Source of the DNA: Ruminococcus bromii
Lineage (GTDB): Bacteria; Bacillota; Clostridia; Oscillospirales; Acutalibacteraceae
Assembly (NCBI RefSeq): GCF_002834225.1
Contig: NZ_NNSR01000026.1
Span: forward strand, 62,001-126,000
Length of the DNA: 64,000 nucleotides
Direction: 5' to 3'
Under the pieces are notes generated by a model. It saw nothing but the letters and a program-made list of their open reading frames with translations. It was not told the origin of the DNA and did not search any database. The translations under genes and the position numbers were made by a program. Positions 27,223 through 35,403 of this stretch are shown piece by piece. Positions within the stretch are counted from its first letter, which is position 1, and each line of letters starts with the position of its first letter.

Positions 27223-28809
27223 ATGAGTTCATTTAAAGAAGAAATCAGCAAGCGCAGAACCTTTGCGATTATTTCGCATCCTGATGCGGGTAAAACAACA
27301 CTTACGGAAAAGCTCTTGCTCTACGGCGGAGCAATTAACCTTGCAGGTTCGGTAAAAGGCAAAAGAACCGCAAAGCATGCTGTGTCCGACTGGATGGAAA
27401 TTGAAAAACAGCGTGGTATTTCTGTTACATCATCGGTTTTGCAGTTTAAATATAACGGTTATTGCATAAATATTCTTGACACACCGGGACATGAGGACTT
27501 CTCTGAAGATACCTACCGTACACTTATGGCGGCAGACTCTGCCGTAATGGTAATTGACGGTTCAAAGGGTGTTGAGAAACAGACCATCAAACTTTTCAAG
27601 GTCTGTGTAATGCGTAATATTCCTATCATTACATTCATCAACAAGATGGACAGAGATGCAAAAAATTCTTTTGACCTTCTTGAAGACATTGAAAATGTTC
27701 TCGGAATTCACACCTATCCCGTAAACTGGCCAATCGGTTCAGGTAAGGAATTCAAGGGTGTGTATGACAGAAATTCTAAGAAAATCCTTGCTTTCACCGC
27801 TAATAACGGTCAGAAAGAAGTTGAAAAGAAAGAACTTACGCTTGACGATCCTGCCCTTGAAGATACAATAGGCTACTATCATAAGCAGGATTTGTTTGAT
27901 GAAATAGAACTTCTTGACGGTGCAGGCGATGAATTTGACCTTGAAGCAGTCCGCAACGGTCAGCTTACTCCTGTATTCTTCGGTTCGGCTCTTACAAACT
28001 TTGGTGTTGAACCATTCCTTGAACAGTTCTTACAGCTCACAACTCCACCTCTGCCAAGAGAAACAGTTGATGAAAAGGTTGAGCCTATGTCAGACTTTTT
28101 CTCTGCATTTGTTTTCAAAATTCAGGCAAACATGAATAAGGCTCACCGTGACAGAGTTGCATTTATGCGCATCTGCAGCGGCAAGTTTGAAAAGAATATG
28201 GAAGTGTTCCATGTTCAGGGCAACAAAAAAATGCGTCTTTCACAGCCACAGCAGATTATGGCTCAGGAAAGAGAAATTGTTGACGAGGCATATGCGGGCG
28301 ACATCATCGGTGTGTTTGATCCGGGCATTTTCTCAATTGGTGACACAATCTGTTCACCGGGACACAAGGTACAGTTCAGGGGAATTCCTACATTCGCTCC
28401 CGAACACTTTGCACTTGTCCGTCAGAAAGACACAATGAAGCGCAAACAGTTCATCAAGGGTACAAGTCAGATTGCACAGGAAGGTGCTATTCAGATTTTC
28501 CAGGAGCTTGACGCAGGTATGGAGGAAGTTATCGTTGGCGTTGTAGGCGTACTTCAGTTTGATGTTCTTAAATACAGACTTCAAAACGAGTACAACTGTG
28601 ATATCATTATGGAAACACTCCCATATGAATTTATCCGTTGGATTGTAAACGATGACATTGATCCGAAAACTCTCGACCTTGCATCGGATACTAAGAAAAT
28701 TCAGGATCTTAAAGGCAATCATCTTTTGCTCTTTACAAGCTACTGGAGCATAAACTGGGCGCTTGAACACAACAAGGGACTTGAACTCGCTGAGTTCGGT
28801 ACAAACTAA
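27223..28809 (+). CDS. prfC: Peptide chain release factor 3
   Basis: 528 aa from the ATG at 27223 with AAGGGAAG upstream; the longer in-frame GTG start lacks a site. Translational GTPase that recycles RF1/RF2 from the ribosome. Seen: G1 HPDAGKTTLTEKLL, the switch segment KQRGISVTSSV, G3 DTPGHEDFSED, G4 NKMDRD, and the RF3-type C-terminal domain with GVVGVLQFDVLKYRLQNEY. Length is normal. Confidence 0.96.
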   Translation: MSSFKEEISKRRTFAIISHPDAGKTTLTEKLLLYGGAINLAGSVKGKRTAKHAVSDWMEIEKQRGISVTSSVLQFKYNGYCINILDTPGHEDFSEDTYRTLMAADSAVMVIDGSKGVEKQTIKLFKVCVMRNIPIITFINKMDRDAKNSFDLLEDIENVLGIHTYPVNWPIGSGKEFKGVYDRNSKKILAFTANNGQKEVEKKELTLDDPALEDTIGYYHKQDLFDEIELLDGAGDEFDLEAVRNGQLTPVFFGSALTNFGVEPFLEQFLQLTTPPLPRETVDEKVEPMSDFFSAFVFKIQANMNKAHRDRVAFMRICSGKFEKNMEVFHVQGNKKMRLSQPQQIMAQEREIVDEAYAGDIIGVFDPGIFSIGDTICSPGHKVQFRGIPTFAPEHFALVRQKDTMKRKQFIKGTSQIAQEGAIQIFQELDAGMEEVIVGVVGVLQFDVLKYRLQNEYNCDIIMETLPYEFIRWIVNDDIDPKTLDLASDTKKIQDLKGNHLLLFTSYWSINWALEHNKGLELAEFGTN

Positions 28810-28832
28810 ATATTTAAAATATCGGAGGATAT

Positions 28833-30236
28833 ATGCTGTACGACAAGCTTAAAAATTATTCAAAAAGCGGCATATATCCTTTTCATATGCCCGGACACAA
28901 AAGAAAGGACATTACAGAAGAGGGTATAATACCGTATAATATCGACATAACCGAAATTCATGATTTTGACAATCTCCATTCGCCAAACGGAGTTATTGAT
29001 GAAATTCAGAAAAAGGCTGCAAAACTTTACAATGCAAAAAATGCTTTCATTCTGATTAACGGTTCAACAGGCGGAATACTTTCAGCAATTCGCTCAATGA
29101 CAAATCAAGGCGACAAGATCTTAATGGCTCGTAACTGCCACAAATCTGTATATAATTCAGCAGAACTGTTTAATCTCAATGTTGATTACATTTTTCCCGA
29201 TACAGACAGCAGATACAATATTCTTACATCGGTTTCACCTTACGATATAGAAGATAAACTTACAAAACACAATGATGAAATCAGACTTGTGATCATAACT
29301 TCGCCTACATATGAAGGAGTTGTTTCGGATATAAAGTCAATTTCCGAAATCTGTCACAAACACGGAGCAAAATTACTTGTTGACGAAGCTCACGGAGCGC
29401 ATTTTCCGTTTTCGGACAGTTTTCCCGACGAAGCACTTAACTGCGGTGCAGACGCAGCAGTATTGAGTCTGCACAAAACTTTGCCGTCATTAACTCAAAC
29501 TGCATTGCTCATAACAAATGACAGCGAGCTTTCTGAAATTATTGCCGAAAATTTGGCTGTATTTGAAACAAGCAGTCCGTCATATATTTTAATGAGTTCA
29601 ATCGAAAAATGTCTTGATTTCTGCGAAAACAGCAAAGATAAATTCAAGGAATATTGTTGCAATCTTAAAACGGTCAGAGAAAAACTTGAAAATCTGAAAT
29701 ATCTGAAAATTTATGATAAAAGCGATACTGATTTTGATTATGATATCGGCAAAATTGTAATTTCAACAGCGAACGCAAATATTTCGGGAACAAAGCTTGC
29801 CGAAATACTGCGAAATAACTATCAGATTGAAACCGAAATGGCATATTCGGACTATGTAATTGCCATGACATCTGTTTGTGACACCGAAAAAGGCTTTGAA
29901 ATGTTTTCAGATGCTCTGATTTCAATTGACAGCAAACTTTCAAAAGGAGCCGACACCGAGCGTGTTCCGTTAAAAAATCTCTACACAGGCAAAAATTTCA
30001 ACGCCTGCGAGTTGTACAAATTCAACAAAGAAACTATTCCGTTTCAAAATTCGGAATTCAGAACTTCTGCCGAATATATCTGGGTATATCCACCCGGAAT
30101 CCCCCTCATCGTACCCGGTGAAATTATAAGCAAGGAACTTATAAATTACATTGAATATCTTTCAGCCTGCAAGGTTGAGATTATGTCAACAAAAGGCGGT
30201 ATGACGAACTACATAAGCGTAGTTAAAAAAGATTGA
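28833..30236 (+). CDS. Orn/Lys/Arg decarboxylase-family PLP enzyme
   Basis: 467 aa. Fold-type I PLP enzyme of the SpeA/Orn-Lys-Arg decarboxylase family. Seen: PFHMPGHKRK at the N-terminus, DITEIHDFDNLHSP, NGSTGGILSAI, VDEAHGAHFPF with the PLP Asp, and the Schiff-base Lys in LSLHKTLPSLTQTA. A C-terminal WVYPPGIPLIVPGE block completes it. Substrate (arginine, lysine or ornithine) cannot be told from sequence. GGAGG precedes the ATG. The following SCIFF promoter overlaps its last codons. Confidence 0.88.
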   Translation: MLYDKLKNYSKSGIYPFHMPGHKRKDITEEGIIPYNIDITEIHDFDNLHSPNGVIDEIQKKAAKLYNAKNAFILINGSTGGILSAIRSMTNQGDKILMARNCHKSVYNSAELFNLNVDYIFPDTDSRYNILTSVSPYDIEDKLTKHNDEIRLVIITSPTYEGVVSDIKSISEICHKHGAKLLVDEAHGAHFPFSDSFPDEALNCGADAAVLSLHKTLPSLTQTALLITNDSELSEIIAENLAVFETSSPSYILMSSIEKCLDFCENSKDKFKEYCCNLKTVREKLENLKYLKIYDKSDTDFDYDIGKIVISTANANISGTKLAEILRNNYQIETEMAYSDYVIAMTSVCDTEKGFEMFSDALISIDSKLSKGADTERVPLKNLYTGKNFNACELYKFNKETIPFQNSEFRTSAEYIWVYPPGIPLIVPGEIISKELINYIEYLSACKVEIMSTKGGMTNYISVVKKD

Positions 30237-30261
30237 CAAATCAATGACTGTGTGATAATAT
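30233..30261 (+). promoter_or_regulatory. Promoter of the SCIFF locus
   Basis: TTGACA at 30233-30238 (overlapping the upstream stop codon), 17-nt spacer, TAATAT at 30256-30261 preceded by TGA (extended -10). Confidence 0.65.
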
Positions 30262-30297
30262 TAAACTAACAAAATCTAACAAGGAGTTTGATTTATT

Positions 30298-30450
30298 ATG
30301 AAGAGAATTAAAACTATCGAAACTCGTGACCTTAAGAAGAGCGTTAAGACAGGCGGTTGCGGCGAGTGCCAGACTTCATGCCAGTCAGCTTGTAAGACAT
30401 CTTGCGGTGTTGCTAACCAGCAGTGCGAAAAGTGCATGAGCGAGAAATAA
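30298..30450 (+). CDS. SCIFF ribosomal peptide precursor (ranthipeptide)
   Basis: 50 aa, with AAGGAG 11 nt before the ATG. A basic leader (MKRIKTIETRDLKKSVKTGG) precedes a Cys-rich core with Cys at 21, 24, 28, 32, 36, 43 and 46, including GGCGECQTSCQSACKTSC. This is the SCIFF family (six cysteines in forty-five residues), a near-universal Clostridia peptide modified by a radical SAM enzyme with a Cys-to-Thr thioether link. The Thr at 34, in the KTSC segment, is a candidate acceptor. The copy here has seven cysteines, with one extra near the C-terminus. The maturase gene follows, separated by an attenuator-like hairpin. Biological role unknown. Confidence 0.95.
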   Translation: MKRIKTIETRDLKKSVKTGGCGECQTSCQSACKTSCGVANQQCEKCMSEK

Positions 30451-30481
30451 TTCTATTTTAATTTGATTATTAAGGATTATC

Positions 30482-30516
30482 GCCGTTTTCCCAAAGGGTT
30501 AACGGCTTTCCTTTTG
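30482..30516 (+). terminator. Attenuator-like hairpin between SCIFF and its maturase
   Basis: GCCGTT...AACGGC stem (30482-30506) with inner CCC/GGG pairing, then TTTCCTTTTG. It ends just before the maturase ribosome binding site. Partial termination here would give much more peptide than enzyme mRNA. Confidence 0.65.
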
Positions 30517-30531
30517 TCTAACGGAGATATT

Positions 30532-31905
30532 ATGATTCATCAGTATAAACTTAACGGATACAACATAGTTCTTGATGTTTACAGCGGCAGTGTACACGCA
30601 GTCGATGACCTTGCTTATGATGTTATTGCAATGTACAAAAACGCAACAAAAGAACAGATAATCGACGAAATGCTTTCAAAATATGCAGACAATCCTGAGA
30701 TTACAAAAGAAGAAATCTCCGACTGCATTGATGATGTAAAAGAGCTTGAGGAACAGGGAAAGCTCTTTACAGACGACAAATACGAAAACCTTGCATTTGA
30801 CTTTAAAAAGAGAAACACAGTAATCAAAGCGCTTTGTCTGCACATTGCTCACACCTGTAACCTTAACTGCGAATACTGCTTTGCAAGTCAGGGCAAATAC
30901 CACGGTGAAAGAGCGCTTATGAGCTTTGAAGTGGGCAAGAGAGCAATTGACTTTCTCATTGAAAATTCAGGCAGCAGAGTAAACCTTGAGGTTGACTTCT
31001 TTGGCGGAGAACCTCTTATGAACTTTGATGTTGTAAAGCAGATTGTTGCCTATGCAAGAAGCATTGAAAAGGAACACAACAAAAACTTTCGTTTTACACT
31101 TACAACAAACGGTATGCTTGTTGATGACGATGTAATTGAATTTGCAAACAAAGAATGTCATAATGTAGTTCTCAGCCTTGACGGCAGAAAAGAAGTGCAT
31201 GACCATCTTCGCAAAACTGTAAACGGCAAAGGCAGTTATGATATTATCGTACCGAAATTTCAGGAATTTGTCAAAAAAAGAGGCAACAAGGGTTACTATG
31301 TAAGAGGCACTTATACACATAATAACACAGACTTCACAAACGATATTTTCCATATGGCGGATTTGGGATTTACGGAGCTTTCTATGGAACCGGTTGTATG
31401 TGCTCCCGATGACCCATATGCACTTACATATGACGATTTGCCTGTTCTTTTTGAGCAATACGAAATTCTTGCAAAGGAAATGCTCAAGCGTGAAAAAGAG
31501 GGCAGACCGCTCACCTTCTATCATTATATGATTGACCTTACAGGCGGTCCGTGCATTTATAAGAGAATCTCGGGTTGCGGTTCGGGTACAGAATATATGG
31601 CTGTAACACCTTGGGGCGACCTCTATCCCTGTCATCAATTTGTAGGCGATGAAAGGTACAAGCTCGGCGATATCTTTAACGGTGTTTCAAACACGAAAAT
31701 TCAGGACGAATTTAAGCTTTGTAACGCATACGCCCGTCCTGACTGCAAAGACTGCTGGGCAAGACTTTATTGCAGCGGCGGTTGTGCCGCAAACGCTTAT
31801 CATGCAACAGGCTCAATCACAGGTATTTACGAATACGGCTGTGAGCTTTTCAGGAAAAGAATGGAATGTGCCATTATGATGAAGGTTGCAGAAGCGGAAG
31901 AATAA
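30532..31905 (+). CDS. SCIFF radical SAM maturase
   Basis: 457 aa from the ATG at 30532 (GGAGA upstream). The longer frame runs back through the attenuator hairpin. An N-terminal peptide-binding (RRE-like) region (about 1-85) precedes the radical SAM domain with CNLNCEYC (about residue 109) and DFFGGEPLMN. A SPASM domain follows: GCGSGTEYMAVTPWGDLYPC, CKDCWARLYCSGGC and a last Cys in EYGCELF, which bind auxiliary iron-sulfur clusters. It matches the SCIFF maturase family (CteB type), which installs the Cys-Thr thioether. Partner is the peptide just upstream. Confidence 0.95.
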   Translation: MIHQYKLNGYNIVLDVYSGSVHAVDDLAYDVIAMYKNATKEQIIDEMLSKYADNPEITKEEISDCIDDVKELEEQGKLFTDDKYENLAFDFKKRNTVIKALCLHIAHTCNLNCEYCFASQGKYHGERALMSFEVGKRAIDFLIENSGSRVNLEVDFFGGEPLMNFDVVKQIVAYARSIEKEHNKNFRFTLTTNGMLVDDDVIEFANKECHNVVLSLDGRKEVHDHLRKTVNGKGSYDIIVPKFQEFVKKRGNKGYYVRGTYTHNNTDFTNDIFHMADLGFTELSMEPVVCAPDDPYALTYDDLPVLFEQYEILAKEMLKREKEGRPLTFYHYMIDLTGGPCIYKRISGCGSGTEYMAVTPWGDLYPCHQFVGDERYKLGDIFNGVSNTKIQDEFKLCNAYARPDCKDCWARLYCSGGCAANAYHATGSITGIYEYGCELFRKRMECAIMMKVAEAEE

Positions 31906-31922
31906 AATTACGGTAAAATTTT

Positions 31923-31960
31923 CAGGCAGATACATTTTTTCTTGTATCTGCCTGTATTTT
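31923..31960 (+). terminator. Rho-independent terminator after the SCIFF maturase
   Basis: Perfect 12-bp stem (31923-31934 with 31943-31954), 8-nt loop, TATTTT tail. Confidence 0.88.
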
Positions 31961-31971
31961 CGAGGTGCTGT

Positions 31972-32781
31972 ATGAACGAAAAAATTATTATGCTCGGCAC
32001 AGGAAGTGCGATGGTTACCGACTGTTATAATACCTGTTTTCTTCTGAAATCCGAAAACGACTGTCTTCTTGTTGACGCAGGCGGCGGAAACGGAATTTTA
32101 TCCGCAATTAAGAAATCCGGAGTAGCTTGGAACAGCATAAAGACAATGTTTATTACTCATTCTCACACCGATCATATTTTAGGTGCCGTGTGGGTAATAA
32201 GGCAAATAAGCGCTCTTATGAATTCAGGCAAATATGACGGTAATTTTAATATTTACTGTCATGATGAATGTGTTGATTCAATCACGGCAATTTGCAACCA
32301 CACACTTGCACCGAAATTTCTCAAAAATATCAATACAAAAATTTTCATCAATGAAGTAAAAGACAGCGAAAAACAAAATGCCGGCAGTATCCGACTCACT
32401 TTCTTTGATATATTTTCAGACAAAACAAAGCAATTCGGATTCAAGGCTGTTTTTCCGTCAGGAAAAGTTCTCGCCTGTCTCGGTGATGAACCGTTCAATG
32501 AAAAATGCAGAAATTTTGTTCAAAACTGTGATTATCTTATGTGTGAAGCTTTTTGTCTTTACAGTCAAAAAGATATTTTTAAGCCTTACGAAAAATTCCA
32601 CAGCACAGCGCTTGATGCCGGAAAACTTGCAGAGAGTCTTTTGGCAAAAAATCTTATCCTGTATCACACCGAGGACGAAACACTTCAAACACGCAAAAGA
32701 ACATATACTTCAGAGGCAAGAACAGTTTTTAACGGAAATATATTTGTTCCCGATGATTTTGAAGTTATTGACTTAAAATAA
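31972..32781 (+). CDS. Metallo-beta-lactamase-fold hydrolase (RNase Z-like)
   Basis: 269 aa from the ATG at 31972 (GAGGTG upstream). The longer frame lies inside the preceding terminator. Seen: MLGTGSAM at the N-terminus, LLVDAGGGNG, the metal motif THSHTDHILG, GDEPFNEKC and CEAFCLYSQKD at later metal positions, and a His after ILYHTED. The fold resembles ribonuclease Z and related hydrolases; substrate is not known. It follows a terminator and ends 9 nt into the convergent feoB. Confidence 0.82.
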   Translation: MNEKIIMLGTGSAMVTDCYNTCFLLKSENDCLLVDAGGGNGILSAIKKSGVAWNSIKTMFITHSHTDHILGAVWVIRQISALMNSGKYDGNFNIYCHDECVDSITAICNHTLAPKFLKNINTKIFINEVKDSEKQNAGSIRLTFFDIFSDKTKQFGFKAVFPSGKVLACLGDEPFNEKCRNFVQNCDYLMCEAFCLYSQKDIFKPYEKFHSTALDAGKLAESLLAKNLILYHTEDETLQTRKRTYTSEARTVFNGNIFVPDDFEVIDLK

Positions 32782-34686
32782 TCTCATAACACCTGCTGTA
32801 ATCATACAAAGCACAATTCCCATTGCAGTAGGCAAAGCCATAGAAACAAGCGTCCATTTAAGGCTGCCTGTTTCTTTTTTTATTGTCAGACAGGTTGTTG
32901 AACACGGATAATGAAGAATGCAAAGAATAATCGTGCATACAGCCGTTGTAATCGTCCAGCCGTTCATACTGAGTAGCTGAAACAGCTGATCGTAGCTTGA
33001 ATAATCAACAAGAGTACCGCTTGCCATATATGACATAATTATAATCGGAATAACGGTTTCATTCGCAGGAAATCCAAGTATAAATGCCATTATTATAACA
33101 CCGTCAACCCCGATAAATCTTCCGAACGGATCTAAAAAGTCAGTACAATATTTCAAGAGTGAAACATCGCTTATATGCACATTTGCAAGAATCCAAATTA
33201 TCGCACCTGCCGGAGCGGCAACCGCAACAGCCCTTCCTAAAACAAATAAAGTTCTGTCCAACAGCGAACGGACAATAGTTTTTAAAATCTGCGGCTTTCT
33301 GTACGGCGGAAGTTCAAGCACAAATCCGGACTGTTCGCCTTTCAATATTGTGACTGAAAGCACCTTAGATATAACAAGTGTTATAAAAACGCAGAAAACT
33401 ATTATTCCAATCAACAATGCCGCTACCTCAATCGAACTGCTCAGCGTAAATGCCGTACCTGCAAAGAACATTAGCAGTAATGCAATAATTGTGGGAAACC
33501 GTCCGTTACACGGCATAAAATTATTTGTAAGAATTGCAATCAGCCGTTCCTTGGGCGACTCAATAATTCTGCATCCCGTAACTCCACAGGCATTACAGCC
33601 AAGACCCATTGCCATTGTAAGGCTCTGCTTTCCGTGAGCACCGCACTTTGAAAAATGCCTGTCAAGATTAAATGCAATTCTCGGCAGATATCCCGAATCC
33701 TCAACAAGCGAAAATAGCGGAAAGAATATAGCCATAGGCGGCAGCATTACAGATACCACCCATGACAGAGTTGTATAAACTCCGTCAATCAAAAGTCCCG
33801 TTACAACATCGGGAGCGTGTAAAAAATTAAAGAGAATATACAGTTTCTCTTTTATAAAGCCAAACAAATTGCTTAACCATTCGCTCGGATAATTTGCACC
33901 GACAACCGTTATCCAGAACAATATGCCAAGCATTGCAAGCATAATCGGTATTCCTGCGGTTTTGCTTGTAAGTATTTTATCAAGCTTTCTTGTACAAGCA
34001 TTTAACTCTGATTTTTCATATTTTACACAGTTATTTGAAATTTTGCTGCCGGTCTGCGAAAGCTTTTCAATATTCTGTTTGTAGTTTTTTTCGGATAGTA
34101 TATCAACACCTTCAAAATTCCTTTTTACCCTAAAACATTTTGTCTTTCCGCTGCATACATTATAGATTGCTTCTTTTAATTCATCCAGACCTTTTTTGTC
34201 TGTTGCACAGGTTTTCACAACAGGTATTCCAAGGTTTAGCGATAACTCGTCGCAGTCGATTTTTATGCCGTTCTTTTCAGCCTCATCACAAAGATTAAGA
34301 CAAAGAACAGCATTCTTTGTGACAGATAATACCTGCAATGCAAACGAAAGATTTCTTTCAATAACTCCGCAGTCAACTACTATTACAACACAGTCATTTT
34401 GATTTTGTATAAGACAATCCCTTGTTACCGCCTCTTCGCCCGAAAATGAAAGCAGGGAATAGCATCCCGGTAAGTCCGTAATACAAAATCTTGCGTCTTT
34501 GATTTTGCAACAACCTCTGGCAAACTCAACTGTTTTACCCGTCCAGTTTCCCGTGTGCTGTCTTAATCCCGTCAGTTCGTTAAAAATTGTACTCTTGCCT
34601 ACATTAGGATTACCGGCAAGTGAAATTTTGTAATCACAATCCGATACATCCTTTTTATTAAAAGATGATTTATCCGTAGAAAACAA
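32773..34686 (-). CDS. feoB: Ferrous iron transporter FeoB
   Basis: 637 aa. N-terminal G domain: G1 GNPNVGKST, G3 DLPGCYSL, G4 NLCDEAEK. A helical spacer to about residue 245 leads to the membrane part, two Gate domains with about eight to ten helices, including FFPLFSLVEDSGYLPRIAF, GLGCNACGVTG and FMPCNGRFPT. These Cys-containing Gate motifs are typical. It transports Fe(II) at the membrane. The start lies 15 nt after feoA. Its stop overlaps the end of the beta-lactamase-fold gene by 9 nt. Confidence 0.96.
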   Translation of the reverse strand: MFSTDKSSFNKKDVSDCDYKISLAGNPNVGKSTIFNELTGLRQHTGNWTGKTVEFARGCCKIKDARFCITDLPGCYSLLSFSGEEAVTRDCLIQNQNDCVVIVVDCGVIERNLSFALQVLSVTKNAVLCLNLCDEAEKNGIKIDCDELSLNLGIPVVKTCATDKKGLDELKEAIYNVCSGKTKCFRVKRNFEGVDILSEKNYKQNIEKLSQTGSKISNNCVKYEKSELNACTRKLDKILTSKTAGIPIMLAMLGILFWITVVGANYPSEWLSNLFGFIKEKLYILFNFLHAPDVVTGLLIDGVYTTLSWVVSVMLPPMAIFFPLFSLVEDSGYLPRIAFNLDRHFSKCGAHGKQSLTMAMGLGCNACGVTGCRIIESPKERLIAILTNNFMPCNGRFPTIIALLLMFFAGTAFTLSSSIEVAALLIGIIVFCVFITLVISKVLSVTILKGEQSGFVLELPPYRKPQILKTIVRSLLDRTLFVLGRAVAVAAPAGAIIWILANVHISDVSLLKYCTDFLDPFGRFIGVDGVIIMAFILGFPANETVIPIIIMSYMASGTLVDYSSYDQLFQLLSMNGWTITTAVCTIILCILHYPCSTTCLTIKKETGSLKWTLVSMALPTAMGIVLCMITAGVMRLF

Positions 34687-34701
34687 TAAAAAAGCCTCCT
34701 T

Positions 34702-34938
34702 TTATTCAGGAGTAACAATGATATCTTTGCAATCGTTATTTCTCAGTGCCACAACGGCATTTTTAACAAGATACGCAGACGGATCACCGAACGGACTTGT
34801 AAACAAGGGGATAACAGGACTGTTCTCCATAATACCAAAATCAAATATTCTGTTTTTGATATTTTCATTACAGTTCACACGATAGACAATCCCCGTAACT
34901 CCAAGCGGTAACTTGTCAAGCGAACATTTTTCTTTCAT
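34702..34938 (-). CDS. feoA: FeoA-domain protein
   Basis: 78 aa from the ATG at 34938, with GGTGA 6 nt upstream; the in-frame TTG at 34956 lacks a site. SH3-like FeoA fold: LDKLPLGVTGIVYRVN at the start, RIFDFGIMENSPVIPL in the middle, DPSAYLVKNAVVALRNND near the end. It supports FeoB. The pair is divergent from the cobalamin riboswitch operon. No clear Fur box was recognised in the shared region. Confidence 0.92.
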   Translation of the reverse strand: MKEKCSLDKLPLGVTGIVYRVNCNENIKNRIFDFGIMENSPVIPLFTSPFGDPSAYLVKNAVVALRNNDCKDIIVTPE

Positions 34939-35043
34939 CTGATTCACCGATTTCAACTTTTTATTAACAGGATATTCAATTCATACAACTGAGTTACACA
35001 AAAAGCCGGCCATAAACTAAACTTATATCGTACCTGAATAAAC

Positions 35044-35055
35044 TCTGATATCAGA
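35044..35055. repeat. 12-bp perfect palindrome in the feoAB/B12 divergent region
   Basis: TCTGATATCAGA, just upstream of the -35 box of the B12 operon and about 105 nt from the feoA start. Possible operator; low certainty because short palindromes occur by chance. Confidence 0.3.
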
Positions 35056-35069
35056 AAAATTTTAAGGAA

Positions 35070-35098
35070 TTGACACGACTATAAACAGGTGTTATAAT
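35070..35098 (+). promoter_or_regulatory. Consensus promoter of the corrinoid uptake operon
   Basis: TTGACA (35070-35075), exactly 17 nt, TATAAT (35093-35098) preceded by TGT (extended -10). A fully consensus promoter in front of a riboswitch means control is left to the RNA. Confidence 0.88.
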
Positions 35099-35104
35099 TA
35101 AATG

Positions 35105-35300
35105 CAGATTTCAAATGTATATAACTTAATATGGGTTTACGGTTCAAAATGCATCTTGCAGAGTAGATAACAGAGAATTCGGTGAGAATCCGAAGCAACA
35201 GTCATTACTGTATTTGGCATTGCCATAAGTCAGGTCGCTGTCCGTATGCCTCGGATTTTGCAAATCTTGGACAGGGAAGAGGTGCAGCCGACCATATCTA
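35105..35300 (+). ncRNA. Cobalamin-type riboswitch aptamer
   Basis: Core elements in order: CGGTGAGAATCCG (about 35180-35192), a degenerate version of the GCCACTGTA box reading CAGTCATTACTGTA, a hairpin TTTGGCATTGCCA, then AAGTCAGG (about 35227-35234). These spacings and boxes match cobalamin (B12) riboswitches, although the GCCACTG box is divergent. The limits given are approximate. The downstream genes (transcobalamin-like protein, ECF transporter) support the ligand assignment. Cobalamin binding would be expected to turn expression off. Confidence 0.78.
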
Positions 35301-35335
35301 TACAGACTTTTGGCCTGTATGGTTTTGTTTGTTGT

Positions 35336-35364
35336 GCCTTCCAAAACGGAAGGCTTTTTATTTT
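35336..35364 (+). terminator. Expression-platform terminator of the riboswitch
   Basis: Perfect 7-bp GC-rich stem (35336-35342 with 35348-35354), 5-nt loop, then TTTTTATTTT, 40 nt before the first start codon. A second hairpin (CCATA...TATGG, 35292-35322) lies just upstream and may be part of the switch. Confidence 0.85.
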
Positions 35365-35403
35365 GCCTTTCGATATACATAATACAATATGGAGGAAAAC
35401 ACT

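Noticed and set aside
35144..35380. Frame on the minus strand across the riboswitch
   Set aside because: The region folds as a riboswitch with promoter and terminator; the frame has no start signal.
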